DNA of 64,000 nt from Enterobacter cloacae (lineage in GTDB: Bacteria > Pseudomonadota > Gammaproteobacteria > Enterobacterales > Enterobacteriaceae), in contig AP022134.1 of assembly GCA_014169315.1 (NCBI GenBank), forward strand, positions 62,001-126,000. The letters are read 5' to 3'. The notes below the pieces were generated by a model. That model was not told where the DNA came from, searched no databases, and saw only the letters and a program-made list of their open reading frames with translations. The position numbers were made by a program, and so were the translations under genes. Below are positions 34,153 through 44,918 of this stretch, piece after piece. Every line of letters starts with the position of its first letter. Position 1 is the stretch's first letter.

Positions 34153-37125
34153 CTAAGCCGGTGGCAGCGGTCGCAATGGCCTAAACTTCCCCGCACCGAC
34201 CTTGGCGCTGCTGCGCCATAGGTAATCGCCGGTCAGGTTGATGTGCTCCCACCCCAGCGGCGACAGATATTGCAACAATGTGTCGTCCAGCGCCGTGCCG
34301 TTGCCACGCAAAGCACTGGTGGCACGCTCCAGATATACCGTGTTCCACAACACGATGGCCGCCGTCACCAGATTGAGGCCGCTGGCCCGGTAGCGCTGCT
34401 GCTCAAAACTGCGGTCGCGGATTTCACCCAATCGGTAGAAGAAGACCGCCCTGGCCAGCGCGTTGCGCGCCTCGCCCTTATTCAGCCCCGCATGGACGCG
34501 GCGGCGCAGCTCCACGCTTTGCAGCCAATCCAAAATGAACAGCGTGCGCTCGATGCGCCCCAGCTCGCGCAACGCCACGGCCAAGCCGTTCTGGCGCGGG
34601 TAGCTGCCGAGTTTGCGCAGCATCAGCGAAGCCGTTACCGTGCCTTGCTTGATGGAGGTGGCCAGCCGCAGAATTTCATCCCAATGGGCGCGTATTTGCT
34701 TGATGTTCAGCCTGTCGCTGCTAATCATCGGCTTGAGCGCGTCATAGGCGGCATCGCCCTTGGGGATGAATAGCTTGGTTTCGCCCAAGTCACGGATACG
34801 CGGCGCGAAGCGAAATCCCAGCAAATGCATCAAGCCAAACACGTGATCGGTGAAGCCTGCCGTGTCGGTGTAGTGTTCCTCGATGCGCAAGTCCGACTCG
34901 TGGTACAGCAGGCCATCAAGCACGTAAGTTGAATCACGAATGCCCACGTTGACCACCTTGGCACTGAAGGGCGCGTACTGGTCGGAGATATGGGTGTAGA
35001 AAGTCCGTCCTGGACTGCTTCCATACTTCGGGTTGATATGACCAGTGCTTTCTGCTTTGCTGCCGGTTCTGAAGTTCTGGCCGTCCGACGATGACGTGGT
35101 GCCGTCACCCCAGTTGCCGGCGAAGGGTTGCCGAAACTGCGCATTCACCAGCTCGGCCAGCGCCGTCGAATAGGTTTCATCGCGGATGTGCCAGGCTTGC
35201 AGCCAAGACAGCTTGGCGTAGGTGGTGCCAGGGCAGGACTCGGCCATTTTGGTCAGACCCAGGTTGATCGCGTCGGCCAGGATCGTCGTCAACAGCAAGG
35301 TTTTGTCCTTGGCCGTGTCGCTGGTCTTCAGGTGTGTGAAGTGGCGGGTGAAGCCCGTCCATTCATCGACCTCCATCAGCAACTCGGTGATTTTGAGGTG
35401 CGGCAGCAGCATAGCTGTCTGGTCGATCATGGCTTGCGCGGCGTCTGGTACTGCCGCGTCCAGCGGCGTGATCTTCAGGCCTGACGCGGTGGTGATGATG
35501 GCATCCGGTAAGTCGTTGGCCGCAGCCATGCGGTTGACTGTGGCGAGTTGCGCCTCCAACAATTCCAACCGGTCATGCAGGTATTGGTCGCAGTCGGTGG
35601 CCACTGCCAGCGGCAATTCGCTGGCCAGCTTCAAAGTGGCGAACTTCTCGACCGGCACCAGGTATTCGTCGAAGTCCTTGAACTGGCGAGAACCCTGCAC
35701 CCAGACATCACCGGAGCGCAGCGCGTTCTTCAGCTCCGACAGGGCGCATAACTCGTAGTAACGCCGGTCGATGCCGTCGTCGGTCAGAACCAGCTTTGCC
35801 CAGCGCGGCTTGATGAATGCGGTTGGCGCATCGGCGGGCACCTTGCGCGCGCTGTCGCTGTTCATGCCGCGCAGCATGTCGATGGCATCGAGCACACCCT
35901 TGGCGGCGGGCGCAGCCCGCAATTTGAGCACGCCCAGGAACTGCGGCGCGTAGCGGCGTAGCGTGGCATAGCTTTCACCGATGTGGTGCAGGAAATCAAA
36001 GTCGGCAGGCCGCGCCAATGTTTGCGCTTCGGTGACGCTGGCGGCGAAGGTGTCCCAGGGCATAACGGCCTCGATGGCGGCGAACGGATCGCTGCCGCTT
36101 TGCTTGGCCTCAATCAACGCTTGACCGATGCGCCCATACATCCGCACCTTGTCGTTGATCGCCTTGCCGGAAGCCTGGAACTGCTGCTGATGCTTGTTCT
36201 TGGCCGCGTTGAACAGCTTGCCGATGATGCGATCGTGAAGGTCGATGATTTCATCGGTGACGGTGGCCATGCCTTCGATGGCCAGCGCTACCAGCGTGGC
36301 ATAGCGTCGTTGCACCTCGAACTTTGCCAGATCAGCAGGCGTCATCTGGCCACCTTCACGAGCGATTTTGAGCAGGCGGTTCTGGTGAACCTGCCGCTCG
36401 ATGCCTGCGGGCAGATCAAGTGCTTGCCAGGATTTCAGGCGCTCAATATGTTCGAGCATGTGGCGAGAGTTCGGTTTGGCAGGCGACTGGCGCAGCCATG
36501 CCAGCCACGTCACTTTACTGCCGTCCTTGCGCTTGAGAAGTTCGTCCAGGCGCTGACGGTGGGGTGATAACAAAGAATCGGTCAGCGCCGCGTAAATGCG
36601 TCGGTTGGCACGGGTGATGGCCTCGGCGCTTGCGCGCTCGATGGCATTCATGGCGGGCAGGATAATGCTCTGCCGCCGCAGATTCTCGACAAGTGCGCTC
36701 GCCAGCACGATGCCTTTGTCGGTCTGCAAGGCCAGCTCGGTCAATGTATGCACGGCTTGCCGATAGTGGCTCATGGTGAAGGGCTTGAACCCAAAAACCG
36801 TTTGCAGCTCGACCAAGTGCTCCCGCCGTGTCTGTTCGCGCTGGCCGTACTCGCTCCAACTTTCCACTGGCATCTTGAGTTGCGCGGCCACCATGCGCAA
36901 CAGGGGCGGAAACGGAGGCTCATCGACGCCCAAAAAGGTGCCAGGGAATCGCAAGTAGCAAAGCTGCACAGCGAAGCCCAATCGATTCGCGGCGCCGCGA
37001 CGCTGACGGATCACCGACAGGTCGGTTTCGTTGAACGTGTAGTGCCGTATCAGTTCGTCTTTGGCATCTGGCAGTGCCAGCAGGCTTTCGCGCTCGGTGG
37101 CGGACAGGATTGAGCGGCGTGGCAT
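34153..37125 (-). CDS. tnpA: Tn3-family transposase, Tn21 subgroup
   Basis: The 990-aa DDE transposase is close to the usual 988. C-terminal catalytic residues are recognisable in [20 protein letters not shown] and [15 protein letters not shown]. Its TAG stop lies inside the terminal repeat, as is normal for Tn21-type elements. It sits two bases after tnpR and is probably co-expressed with it. The gene is intact, so it may act in trans on other Tn21-type ends such as those at 22180 and 53591. Confidence 0.95.
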   Translation of the reverse strand: MPRRSILSATERESLLALPDAKDELIRHYTFNETDLSVIRQRRGAANRLGFAVQLCYLRFPGTFLGVDEPPFPPLLRMVAAQLKMPVESWSEYGQREQTRREHLVELQTVFGFKPFTMSHYRQAVHTLTELALQTDKGIVLASALVENLRRQSIILPAMNAIERASAEAITRANRRIYAALTDSLLSPHRQRLDELLKRKDGSKVTWLAWLRQSPAKPNSRHMLEHIERLKSWQALDLPAGIERQVHQNRLLKIAREGGQMTPADLAKFEVQRRYATLVALAIEGMATVTDEIIDLHDRIIGKLFNAAKNKHQQQFQASGKAINDKVRMYGRIGQALIEAKQSGSDPFAAIEAVMPWDTFAASVTEAQTLARPADFDFLHHIGESYATLRRYAPQFLGVLKLRAAPAAKGVLDAIDMLRGMNSDSARKVPADAPTAFIKPRWAKLVLTDDGIDRRYYELCALSELKNALRSGDVWVQGSRQFKDFDEYLVPVEKFATLKLASELPLAVATDCDQYLHDRLELLEAQLATVNRMAAANDLPDAIITTASGLKITPLDAAVPDAAQAMIDQTAMLLPHLKITELLMEVDEWTGFTRHFTHLKTSDTAKDKTLLLTTILADAINLGLTKMAESCPGTTYAKLSWLQAWHIRDETYSTALAELVNAQFRQPFAGNWGDGTTSSSDGQNFRTGSKAESTGHINPKYGSSPGRTFYTHISDQYAPFSAKVVNVGIRDSTYVLDGLLYHESDLRIEEHYTDTAGFTDHVFGLMHLLGFRFAPRIRDLGETKLFIPKGDAAYDALKPMISSDRLNIKQIRAHWDEILRLATSIKQGTVTASLMLRKLGSYPRQNGLAVALRELGRIERTLFILDWLQSVELRRRVHAGLNKGEARNALARAVFFYRLGEIRDRSFEQQRYRASGLNLVTAAIVLWNTVYLERATSALRGNGTALDDTLLQYLSPLGWEHINLTGDYLWRSSAKVGAGKFRPLRPLPPA

Positions 37126-37127
37126 GG

Positions 37128-37685
37128 TCAGTCTTCCCGCAGGTACTGGTACAAGGTTTCGCGGCTGATGCCGAAGTCACGGGCCACCAAGGTTTTTTGG
37201 TCGCCTGCCGCAACTCGCCGTTTCAACTCGGCAATTTGTTCGCTGTTCAGCGATTTCTTTCGTCCCCGGTAGGCACCGCGCTGCTTGGCCAGCACGATTC
37301 CCTCGCGCTGACGTTCGCGGATCAGGGCGCGCTCGAACTCAGCGAAGGCTCCCATGACCGACAGCATCAGATTGGCCATCGGTGAGTCCTCGCCGGTGAA
37401 CTTCAGCCCTTCTTTGACGAACTCCATGCGCACGCCCCGTTGTGTCAGCCCTTGGACGATGCGGCGCAGGTCATCAAGGTTGCGTGCCAGCCTGTCCATG
37501 CTATGCACCACCACGGTGTCGCCCTCGCGGACGAAGGCCAGCAGCCTTTCCAGCTCGGGACGCTGGGTGTCCTTGCCAGAAGCCTTGTCGGTGAACACCC
37601 GCGCCACCTGAACACCCTCCAATTGCCGTTCCGGGTTCTGGTCGAAGCTGCTGACGCGGACATAGCCGATGCGTTGACCTTGCAA
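37128..37685 (-). CDS. tnpR: TnpR resolvase
   Basis: The 185-aa serine resolvase has [17 protein letters not shown] with the catalytic serine, [16 protein letters not shown], and a C-terminal helix-turn-helix [19 protein letters not shown]. The TTG at 37685 is chosen because ggagg precedes it by five bases and the product starts [10 protein letters not shown] like known TnpR. An ATG-initiated longer frame has no site. Confidence 0.93.
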   Translation of the reverse strand: MQGQRIGYVRVSSFDQNPERQLEGVQVARVFTDKASGKDTQRPELERLLAFVREGDTVVVHSMDRLARNLDDLRRIVQGLTQRGVRMEFVKEGLKFTGEDSPMANLMLSVMGAFAEFERALIRERQREGIVLAKQRGAYRGRKKSLNSEQIAELKRRVAAGDQKTLVARDFGISRETLYQYLRED

Positions 37686-37779
37686 GATGCCTCCAAAGGC
37701 AAAAGTGTCAGGATGAAATCTATTACCTTTGACGGAATATGTCAATCAATAGGAAATTTAACTCTATTCTGACATCGTT
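37686..37779. promoter_or_regulatory. res region of the transposon, cut by the integron
   Basis: The AT-rich 94 bp between tnpR and the integron end is where Tn21-type res subsites and the tnpR promoter lie. Integrons of the Tn402 family favour such res regions as targets, and this one begins at 37780. Confidence 0.6.
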
Positions 37780-37981
37780 TGTCGTTTTCAGAAGACGGCT
37801 GCACTGAACGTCAGAAGCCGACTGCACTATAGCAGCGGAGGGGTTGGATCCATCAGGCAACGACGGGCTGCTGCCGGCCATCAGCGGACGCAGGGAGGAC
37901 TTTCCGCAACCGGCCGTTCGATGCGGCACCGATGGCCTTCGCGCAGGGGTAGTGAATCCGCCAGGATTGACTTGCGCTGCC

Positions 37982-38995
37982 CTACCTCTCACTAGTGAGG
38001 GGCGGCAGCGCATCAAGCGGTGAGCGCACTCCGGCACCGCCAACTTTCAGCACATGCGTGTAAATCATCGTCGTAGAGACGTCGGAATGGCCGAGCAGAT
38101 CCTGCACGGTTCGAATGTCGTAACCGCTGCGGAGCAAGGCCGTCGCGAACGAGTGGCGGAGGGTGTGCGGTGTGGCGGGCTTCGTGATGCCTGCTTGTTC
38201 TACGGCACGTTTGAAGGCGCGCTGAAAGGTCTGGTCATACATGTGATGGCGACGCACGACACCGCTCCGTGGATCGGTCGAATGCGTGTGCTGCGCAAAA
38301 ACCCAGAACCACGGCCAGGAATGCCCGGCGCGCGGATACTTCCGCTCAAGGGCGTCGGGAAGCGCAACGCCGCTGCGGCCCTCGGCCTGGTCCTTCAGCC
38401 ACCATGCCCGTGCACGCGACAGCTGCTCGCGCAGGCTGGGTGCCAAGCTCTCGGGTAACATCAAGGCCCGATCCTTGGAGCCCTTGCCCTCCCGCACGAT
38501 GATCGTGCCGTGATCGAAATCCAGATCCTTGACCCGCAGTTGCAAACCCTCACTGATCCGCATGCCCGTTCCATACAGAAGCTGGGCGAACAAACGATGC
38601 TCGCCTTCCAGAAAACCGAGGATGCGAACCACTTCATCCGGGGTCAGCACCACCGGCAAGCGCCGCGACGGCCGAGGTCTTCCGATCTCCTGAAGCCAGG
38701 GCAGATCCGTGCACAGCACCTTGCCGTAGAAGAACAGCAAGGCCGCCAATGCCTGACGATGCGTGGAGACCGAAACCTTGCGCTCGTTCGCCAGCCAGGA
38801 CAGAAATGCCTCGACTTCGCTGCTGCCCAAGGTTGCCGGGTGACGCACACCGTGGAAACGGATGAAGGCACGAACCCAGTGGACATAAGCCTGTTCGGTT
38901 CGTAAACTGTAATGCAAGTAGCGTATGCGCTCACGCAACTGGTCCAGAACCTTGACCGAACGCAGCGGTGGTAACGGCGCAGTGGCGGTTTTCAT
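37982..38995 (-). CDS. intI1: Class 1 integron integrase
   Basis: The 337-aa tyrosine recombinase is the full IntI1 length. Catalytic Arg lies in [16 protein letters not shown]-x-x-R in [11 protein letters not shown], and the tyrosine in TTMIYTHV. It excises and integrates cassettes at attI1. The cassette promoter Pc lies within the gene on the opposite strand. Confidence 0.97.
38880..38908 (+). promoter_or_regulatory. Cassette promoter Pc, PcH1 variant
   Basis: TGGACA (38880-38885) and TAAACT (38903-38908) are separated by 17 bp, the PcH1 combination of moderate-to-low strength. The second promoter P2 (TTGTTA 38999, TACAGT 39019) has a 14-bp spacer and is therefore inactive. Confidence 0.9.
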
Positions 38996-39067
38996 GGCTT
39001 GTTATGACTGTTTTTTTGTACAGTCTATGCCTCGGGCATCCAAGCAGCAAGCGCGTTACGCCGTGGG

Positions 39068-39137
39068 TCGATGTTTGATGTTATGGAGCAGCAACGATGT
39101 TACGCAGCAGGGCAGTCGCCCTAAAACAAAGTTAGGC
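39068..39137 (+). other. attI1 recombination site
   Basis: Ends with cctaaaacaaag-ttagg. Crossover is between G39131 and T39132, the start of the first cassette. The left limit is approximate. Confidence 0.85.
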
Positions 39138-39140
39138 CGC

Positions 39141-39674
39141 ATGGACACAACGCAGGTCACATTGATACACAAAATTCTAGCTGCGGCAGATGAGCGAAAT
39201 CTGCCGCTCTGGATCGGTGGGGGCTGGGCGATCGATGCACGGCTAGGGCGTGTAACACGCAAGCACGATGATATTGATCTGACGTTTCCCGGCGAGAGGC
39301 GCGGCGAGCTCGAGGCAATAGTTGAAATGCTCGGCGGGCGCGTCATGGAGGAGTTGGACTATGGATTCTTAGCGGAGATCGGGGATGAGTTACTTGACTG
39401 CGAACCTGCTTGGTGGGCAGACGAAGCGTATGAAATCGCGGAGGCTCCGCAGGGCTCGTGCCCAGAGGCGGCTGAGGGCGTCATCGCCGGGCGGCCAGTC
39501 CGTTGTAACAGCTGGGAGGCGATCATCTGGGATTACTTTTACTATGCCGATGAAGTACCACCAGTGGACTGGCCTACAAAGCACATAGAGTCCTACAGGC
39601 TCGCATGCACCTCACTCGGGGCGGAAAAGGTTGAGGTCTTGCGTGCCGCTTTCAGGTCGCGATATGCGGCCTAA
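39141..39674 (+). CDS. aadB: Aminoglycoside 2''-O-nucleotidyltransferase
   Basis: The 177-aa ANT(2'')-Ia adenylylates gentamicin, tobramycin and kanamycin. The nucleotidyltransferase acidic pair is in KHDDIDLTFPG. The sequence matches the known protein. It is carried on a 591-bp cassette (39132-39722), the known size, transcribed from Pc as the first cassette. Confidence 0.96.
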   Translation: MDTTQVTLIHKILAAADERNLPLWIGGGWAIDARLGRVTRKHDDIDLTFPGERRGELEAIVEMLGGRVMEELDYGFLAEIGDELLDCEPAWWADEAYEIAEAPQGSCPEAAEGVIAGRPVRCNSWEAIIWDYFYYADEVPPVDWPTKHIESYRLACTSLGAEKVEVLRAAFRSRYAA

Positions 39675-39727
39675 CAATTCGTCCAAGCCGACGCCGCTTC
39701 GCGGCGCGGCTTAACTCAGGTGTTAGA
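39671..39727 (+). other. attC site of the aadB cassette
   Basis: The imperfect inverted repeat runs from ctaacaa to gttag with a GC-rich core (gccgcttcgcggc). Cassette boundary is after G39722. Confidence 0.85.
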
Positions 39728-39731
39728 CATC

Positions 39732-40523
39732 ATGAGGGTAGCGGTGACCATCGAAATTTCGAACCAACTATCAGAGGTGCTAAGCGTCATTGAGCGCCAT
39801 CTGGAATCAACGTTGCTGGCCGTGCATTTGTACGGCTCCGCAGTGGATGGCGGCCTGAAGCCATACAGCGATATTGATTTGTTGGTTACTGTGGCCGTAA
39901 AGCTTGATGAAACGACGCGGCGAGCATTGCTCAATGACCTTATGGAGGCTTCGGCTTTCCCTGGCGAGAGCGAGACGCTCCGCGCTATAGAAGTCACCCT
40001 TGTCGTGCATGACGACATCATCCCGTGGCGTTATCCGGCTAAGCGCGAGCTGCAATTTGGAGAATGGCAGCGCAATGACATTCTTGCGGGTATCTTCGAG
40101 CCAGCCATGATCGACATTGATCTAGCTATCCTGCTTACAAAAGCAAGAGAACATAGCGTTGCCTTGGTAGGTCCGGCAGCGGAGGAATTCTTTGACCCGG
40201 TTCCTGAACAGGATCTATTCGAGGCGCTGAGGGAAACCTTGAAGCTATGGAACTCGCAGCCCGACTGGGCCGGCGATGAGCGAAATGTAGTGCTTACGTT
40301 GTCCCGCATTTGGTACAGCGCAATAACCGGCAAAATCGCGCCGAAGGATGTCGCTGCCGACTGGGCAATAAAACGCCTACCTGCCCAGTATCAGCCCGTC
40401 TTACTTGAAGCTAAGCAAGCTTATCTGGGACAAAAAGAAGATCACTTGGCCTCACGCGCAGATCACTTGGAAGAATTTATTCGCTTTGTGAAAGGCGAGA
40501 TCATCAAGTCAGTTGGTAAATGA
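39732..40523 (+). CDS. aadA2: Aminoglycoside 3''-adenylyltransferase AadA2
   Basis: The 263-aa enzyme confers streptomycin and spectinomycin resistance. The nucleotidyltransferase motif is GSAVDGGLKPYSDIDLLV. The sequence fits aadA2. A GTG start at 39744 giving 259 aa is commonly annotated instead. Second cassette, read from Pc through aadB. Confidence 0.94.
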   Translation: MRVAVTIEISNQLSEVLSVIERHLESTLLAVHLYGSAVDGGLKPYSDIDLLVTVAVKLDETTRRALLNDLMEASAFPGESETLRAIEVTLVVHDDIIPWRYPAKRELQFGEWQRNDILAGIFEPAMIDIDLAILLTKAREHSVALVGPAAEEFFDPVPEQDLFEALRETLKLWNSQPDWAGDERNVVLTLSRIWYSAITGKIAPKDVAADWAIKRLPAQYQPVLLEAKQAYLGQKEDHLASRADHLEEFIRFVKGEIIKSVGK

Positions 40524-40526
40524 TGT

Positions 40527-40582
40527 CTAACAATTCGTTCAAGCCGACCGCGCTACGCGCGGCGGCTTAACTCCGGCGTTAG
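40527..40582 (+). other. attC site of the aadA2 cassette
   Basis: Runs from tctaacaa to gttag with the core gcgctacgcgcgg. The crossover after G40576 joins the 3'-conserved segment. Confidence 0.82.
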
Positions 40583-40686
40583 ATGCACTAAGCACATAAT
40601 TGCTCACAGCCAAACTATCAGGTCAAGTCTGCTTTTATTATTTTTAAGCGTGCATAATAAGCCCTACACAAATTGGGAGATATATC

Positions 40687-41034
40687 ATGAAAGGCTGGCT
40701 TTTTCTTGTTATCGCAATAGTTGGCGAAGTAATCGCAACATCCGCATTAAAATCTAGCGAGGGCTTTACTAAGCTTGCCCCTTCCGCCGTTGTCATAATC
40801 GGTTATGGCATCGCATTTTATTTTCTTTCTCTGGTTCTGAAATCCATCCCTGTCGGTGTTGCTTATGCAGTCTGGTCGGGACTCGGCGTCGTCATAATTA
40901 CAGCCATTGCCTGGTTGCTTCATGGGCAAAAGCTTGATGCGTGGGGCTTTGTAGGTATGGGGCTCATAATTGCTGCCTTTTTGCTCGCCCGATCCCCATC
41001 GTGGAAGTCGCTGCGGAGGCCGACGCCATGGTGA
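40687..41034 (+). CDS. qacEdelta1: QacEdelta1 truncated SMR efflux pump
   Basis: The 115-aa small multidrug resistance protein has [10 protein letters not shown] with the essential glutamate. The QacE C-terminus is replaced by 3'-CS sequence ([13 protein letters not shown]). It gives weak tolerance to quaternary ammonium compounds and overlaps the sul1 start. Confidence 0.96.
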   Translation: MKGWLFLVIAIVGEVIATSALKSSEGFTKLAPSAVVIIGYGIAFYFLSLVLKSIPVGVAYAVWSGLGVVIITAIAWLLHGQKLDAWGFVGMGLIIAAFLLARSPSWKSLRRPTPW

Positions 41035-41891
41035 CGGTGTTCGGCATTCTGAATCTCACCGAGGACTCCTTCTTCGATGAGAGCCGGCGGCTAGACCCCG
41101 CCGGCGCTGTCACCGCGGCGATCGAAATGCTGCGAGTCGGATCAGACGTCGTGGATGTCGGACCGGCCGCCAGCCATCCGGACGCGAGGCCTGTATCGCC
41201 GGCCGATGAGATCAGACGTATTGCGCCGCTCTTAGACGCCCTGTCCGATCAGATGCACCGTGTTTCAATCGACAGCTTCCAACCGGAAACCCAGCGCTAT
41301 GCGCTCAAGCGCGGCGTGGGCTACCTGAACGATATCCAAGGATTTCCTGACCCTGCGCTCTATCCCGATATTGCTGAGGCGGACTGCAGGCTGGTGGTTA
41401 TGCACTCAGCGCAGCGGGATGGCATCGCCACCCGCACCGGTCACCTTCGACCCGAAGACGCGCTCGACGAGATTGTGCGGTTCTTCGAGGCGCGGGTTTC
41501 CGCCTTGCGACGGAGCGGGGTCGCTGCCGACCGGCTCATCCTCGATCCGGGGATGGGATTTTTCTTGAGCCCCGCACCGGAAACATCGCTGCACGTGCTG
41601 TCGAACCTTCAAAAGCTGAAGTCGGCGTTGGGGCTTCCGCTATTGGTCTCGGTGTCGCGGAAATCCTTCTTGGGCGCCACCGTTGGCCTTCCTGTAAAGG
41701 ATCTGGGTCCAGCGAGCCTTGCGGCGGAACTTCACGCGATCGGCAATGGCGCTGACTACGTCCGCACCCACGCGCCTGGAGATCTGCGAAGCGCAATCAC
41801 CTTCTCGGAAACCCTCGCGAAATTTCGCAGTCGCGACGCCAGAGACCGAGGGTTAGATCATGCCTAGCATTCACCTTCCGGCCGCCCGCTA
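40758..41891 (+). repeat. 1134-bp direct repeat, copy A (partial 3'-CS)
   Basis: Matches 46115-47248 across the qacEdelta1 3' part and all of sul1. The two copies flank ISCR1-qnrA1-ampR, so homologous recombination can delete or duplicate that segment. Confidence 0.93.
41028..41867 (+). CDS. sul1: Sulfonamide-resistant dihydropteroate synthase
   Basis: The 279-aa Sul1 begins [20 protein letters not shown], with the pterin-binding signature. It replaces drug-sensitive FolP in folate synthesis. Start at 41028, not the upstream in-frame codon at 40941. Identical protein to the second copy. Confidence 0.97.
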   Translation: MVTVFGILNLTEDSFFDESRRLDPAGAVTAAIEMLRVGSDVVDVGPAASHPDARPVSPADEIRRIAPLLDALSDQMHRVSIDSFQPETQRYALKRGVGYLNDIQGFPDPALYPDIAEADCRLVVMHSAQRDGIATRTGHLRPEDALDEIVRFFEARVSALRRSGVAADRLILDPGMGFFLSPAPETSLHVLSNLQKLKSALGLPLLVSVSRKSFLGATVGLPVKDLGPASLAAELHAIGNGADYVRTHAPGDLRSAITFSETLAKFRSRDARDRGLDHA

Positions 41892-42271
41892 AATATCTCC
41901 TTTTGGGTTGTTAATAAAACATCCAATAAGTTGACTGTGCGTGAAAAAGAAAGTTTTGTGTGATGGCGTTGAAGATCGCACCGTTAAGCTCTTATGTGGG
42001 ATGGTGCAGAGCTCGACGACTACCGATAAAACGCAACCGCCGCAAACAGACAAGAAAAAGCCCCAACTGATAACAGTTGGGGCTTCAGTATTGTGATTGG
42101 TGGAGCAATAGCACCCTGAACCCAAAACCTTCTCGCTCAACCGGTAGTGGCTGATAACAACTCGTGAGGGCTATTGCGGGTTAAGCATTTAGCGATGTCT
42201 AGGGCCAGACTGGACGTCTGAACGCAAGCCGCTGATACTGTACATAACCACAGTATCAGCGGAGGATACCC
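41892..42271. other. ISCR1 5' non-coding region with two hairpins
   Basis: A perfect 11-bp stem (42058-42085, aagccccaact arms) resembles a terminator. A perfect 13-bp stem (42229-42241 with 42250-42262) ends on the ggagg ribosome site (42261-42265) of the transposase gene. Confidence 0.7.
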
Positions 42272-43813
42272 ATGTCGCTGGCAAGGAACGCCACGGCGAG
42301 TCAATCGCCCACTCAAACAAACGGTTACGAACGCCACCAACCCGACCAGACGCTGCTCTACCAGCTGGTTGAGCAGCACTACCCAGCCTTCAAAGCCTCA
42401 CTCGAAGCCCAAGGTCAACACCTGCCTCGCTACATCCAACAAGAATTCAACGACCTCCTCCAATGTGGCCGTCTGGAGTATGGTTTCATGCGGGTTCGCT
42501 GCGAGGATTGTCATCACGAGCGTCTGGTCGCCTTCAGCTGTAAACGACGCGGCTTTTGCCCTAGCTGCGGTGCCCGCCGGATGGCCGAGAGTGCGGCGCT
42601 GCTGATAGACGAAGTCTTCCCCAAGGAGCCCATTCGCCAGTGGGTGCTCAGCTTTCCTTTCCAGCTACGCTTTTTGCTGGCTCGCCATCCCCAGCTGATG
42701 GGCCAGGTCTTGAGTATCGTCTATCGTACACTCTCAACTCATCTGATCAAAAAAGCCGGTTACACCAAAGCCTCTGCACAAACTGGCTCAGTGACTCTTA
42801 TCCAACGCTTTGGCTCCGCGCTAAATCTCAATGTCCACTACCACATGCTGTTTCTCGATGGTGTCTATGCCGAAGATGACTATGGCAAGCAACGCTTCCA
42901 TCGTGTCAAGGCACCCACTTACGATGAGCTGAATACGCTCGCTCACACCCTCAGCCATCGCATCGCTCGCTGCATGGAAAAGCGTGGGATTTTGGAGCGT
43001 GATGCCGAGAATACGTGGTTGACACTGGAAGAGGGCGAAGACGATACGCTGACTCAATTACATGGTGCTTCGGTTACGTATCGCATTGCCGTCGGCCCCC
43101 AGCAAGGGCGCAAAGTCTTCACCCTGCAAACCTTGCCAGGGCGTGAGGATAAAGCCGACTCAAGCAGTCGAGTAGCCAACCATGCTGGTTTCTCGCTACA
43201 CGCCGGTGTGATGGCCGAAGCGCATCAGCGGGATAAGCTTGAGCGCTTGTGTCGCTACATTAGTCGGCCAGCGGTTTCAGAAAAACGTCTGGCATTAACC
43301 GCCAATGGGCAGGTGCGTTACGAGCTCAAAACTCCGTACCGCAATGGCACCACCCATGTGATCTTCGAGCCGCTGGACTTCATCGCCAAACTCGCTGCGT
43401 TGGTACCTAAGCCGCGAGTCAACCTCACACGCTTCCACGGCGTCTTTGCACCGAACAGCAAACACCGAGTTCAAGTAACACCCGCCAAGCGGGGCAAGAA
43501 GCCCGACAAATCGGAAGGTCTCGATACTAACTGGCGTGACAAGAGTCCTGCAGAGCGCCACCGCGCCATGACCTGGATGCAACGCCTCAAGCGAGTCTTC
43601 AATATTGATATTGAAGTCTGCGAACACTGCGGCGGTCACGTCAAAGTGATTGCCAGCATCGAAGATCCGAAGGTCATTGAGCAGATTCTCAAGCATCTGA
43701 AACAGAAAACAGCCAAGGCGAATGCCGCCAAGCAGCGTGAGCTGCCACCAGAACGAGCGCCGCCACTGACTCCCAGCCTGTTCGATCCATCACAGAGTCG
43801 TCTCTTTGACTGA
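42272..43813 (+). CDS. rcr1: ISCR1 rolling-circle transposase (Orf513)
   Basis: The 513-aa IS91-family HUH protein has an N-terminal zinc finger CEDCHHER...CPSCGARR, the HUH-like motif LNVHYHMLFLDG and a C-terminal tyrosine region LERLCRYISRP. A final CEHCGGHVKV motif lies near residue 449. It drives rolling-circle transposition and is responsible for complex integrons. The gene is intact. Confidence 0.96.
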   Translation: MSLARNATASQSPTQTNGYERHQPDQTLLYQLVEQHYPAFKASLEAQGQHLPRYIQQEFNDLLQCGRLEYGFMRVRCEDCHHERLVAFSCKRRGFCPSCGARRMAESAALLIDEVFPKEPIRQWVLSFPFQLRFLLARHPQLMGQVLSIVYRTLSTHLIKKAGYTKASAQTGSVTLIQRFGSALNLNVHYHMLFLDGVYAEDDYGKQRFHRVKAPTYDELNTLAHTLSHRIARCMEKRGILERDAENTWLTLEEGEDDTLTQLHGASVTYRIAVGPQQGRKVFTLQTLPGREDKADSSSRVANHAGFSLHAGVMAEAHQRDKLERLCRYISRPAVSEKRLALTANGQVRYELKTPYRNGTTHVIFEPLDFIAKLAALVPKPRVNLTRFHGVFAPNSKHRVQVTPAKRGKKPDKSEGLDTNWRDKSPAERHRAMTWMQRLKRVFNIDIEVCEHCGGHVKVIASIEDPKVIEQILKHLKQKTAKANAAKQRELPPERAPPLTPSLFDPSQSRLFD

Positions 43814-44076
43814 CGACCCCAAATCCAACACTGCTCAACACTGCCAACTTTTAAACGGGGCGGTGGGGCAGTTTGTATCTCTCGAGCTATCAGGCTAGAG
43901 ATTTTACCGCCAAATCGAACCTTATTAGAGCGGTTTAGGCTGGACCGGCAGTTAAAATTGGGGCTTGAGCGGTAAACGAGTGAGGGAATTTCAGGTAAGA
44001 TACTTCGGATGAGGAGCAAAAAGGTGGTTTATACTTCCTATACCCGTTAGCACCCTCCCTGATTAAAGGAAGCCGT

Positions 44077-44733
44077 ATGGATATTATTGATAAAGTTTTT
44101 CAGCAAGAGGATTTCTCACGCCAGGATTTGAGTGACAGCCGTTTTCGCCGCTGCCGCTTTTATCAGTGTGACTTCAGCCACTGTCAGCTGCAGGATGCCA
44201 GTTTCGAGGATTGCAGTTTCATTGAAAGCGGCGCCGTTGAAGGGTGTCACTTCAGCTATGCCGATCTGCGCGATGCCAGTTTCAAGGCCTGCCGTCTGTC
44301 TTTGGCCAACTTCAGCGGTGCCAACTGCTTTGGCATAGAGTTCAGGGAGTGCGATCTCAAGGGCGCCAACTTTTCCCGGGCCCGCTTCTACAATCAAGTC
44401 AGCCATAAGATGTACTTCTGCTCGGCTTATATCTCAGGTTGCAACCTGGCCTATACCAACTTGAGTGGCCAATGCCTGGAAAAATGCGAGCTGTTTGAAA
44501 ACAACTGGAGCAATGCCAATCTCAGCGGCGCTTCCTTGATGGGCTCAGATCTCAGCCGCGGCACCTTCTCCCGCGACTGTTGGCAACAGGTCAATCTGCG
44601 GGGCTGTGACCTGACCTTTGCCGATCTGGATGGGCTCGACCCCAGACGGGTCAACCTCGAAGGAGTCAAGATCTGTGCCTGGCAACAGGAGCAACTGCTG
44701 GAACCCTTGGGAGTAATAGTGCTGCCGGATTAG
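44077..44733 (+). CDS. qnrA1: Quinolone-resistance pentapeptide-repeat protein QnrA1
   Basis: The 218-aa protein is built of pentapeptide repeats A(D/N)LXX (for example CDFSHCQLQDASFEDCSF) that fold into a DNA-mimicking beta helix shielding gyrase and topoisomerase IV. The length and sequence fit QnrA1. It lies 263 bp past the ISCR1 transposase. A promoter in that gap or in ISCR1 presumably drives it. Confidence 0.96.
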   Translation: MDIIDKVFQQEDFSRQDLSDSRFRRCRFYQCDFSHCQLQDASFEDCSFIESGAVEGCHFSYADLRDASFKACRLSLANFSGANCFGIEFRECDLKGANFSRARFYNQVSHKMYFCSAYISGCNLAYTNLSGQCLEKCELFENNWSNANLSGASLMGSDLSRGTFSRDCWQQVNLRGCDLTFADLDGLDPRRVNLEGVKICAWQQEQLLEPLGVIVLPD

Positions 44734-44918
44734 CTCGAATGCAAACACAAGAGGCAAATATCACTTGAGTTCCGCGCTACAACAAGGCAGATTCTGCTAT
44801 AGCAGAGTATTACCGCCGGAATGCCGTTTCTCTGCTGCCGCAGCCGACGTTATACCTTCCCTTCAAAGGAGGCATTATGAAGACTCAACTGCCCTAAAGA
44901 AAAACTTACAGGTGGATT

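Larger units (their letters stand above)
41892..43870 (+). mobile_element. ISCR1 (right limit approximate)
   Basis: The left junction is precise, since the two 3'-CS copies diverge after 41891. The right limit toward qnrA1 cannot be fixed from this sequence alone; 43814-44076 holds no gene. ISCR1 is an IS91-like rolling-circle element that collects adjacent genes, here qnrA1 and ampR. Confidence 0.85.

Noticed and set aside
38054..38458. 134-codon plus frame opposite intI1
   Set aside because: Antisense shadow in GC-rich DNA.
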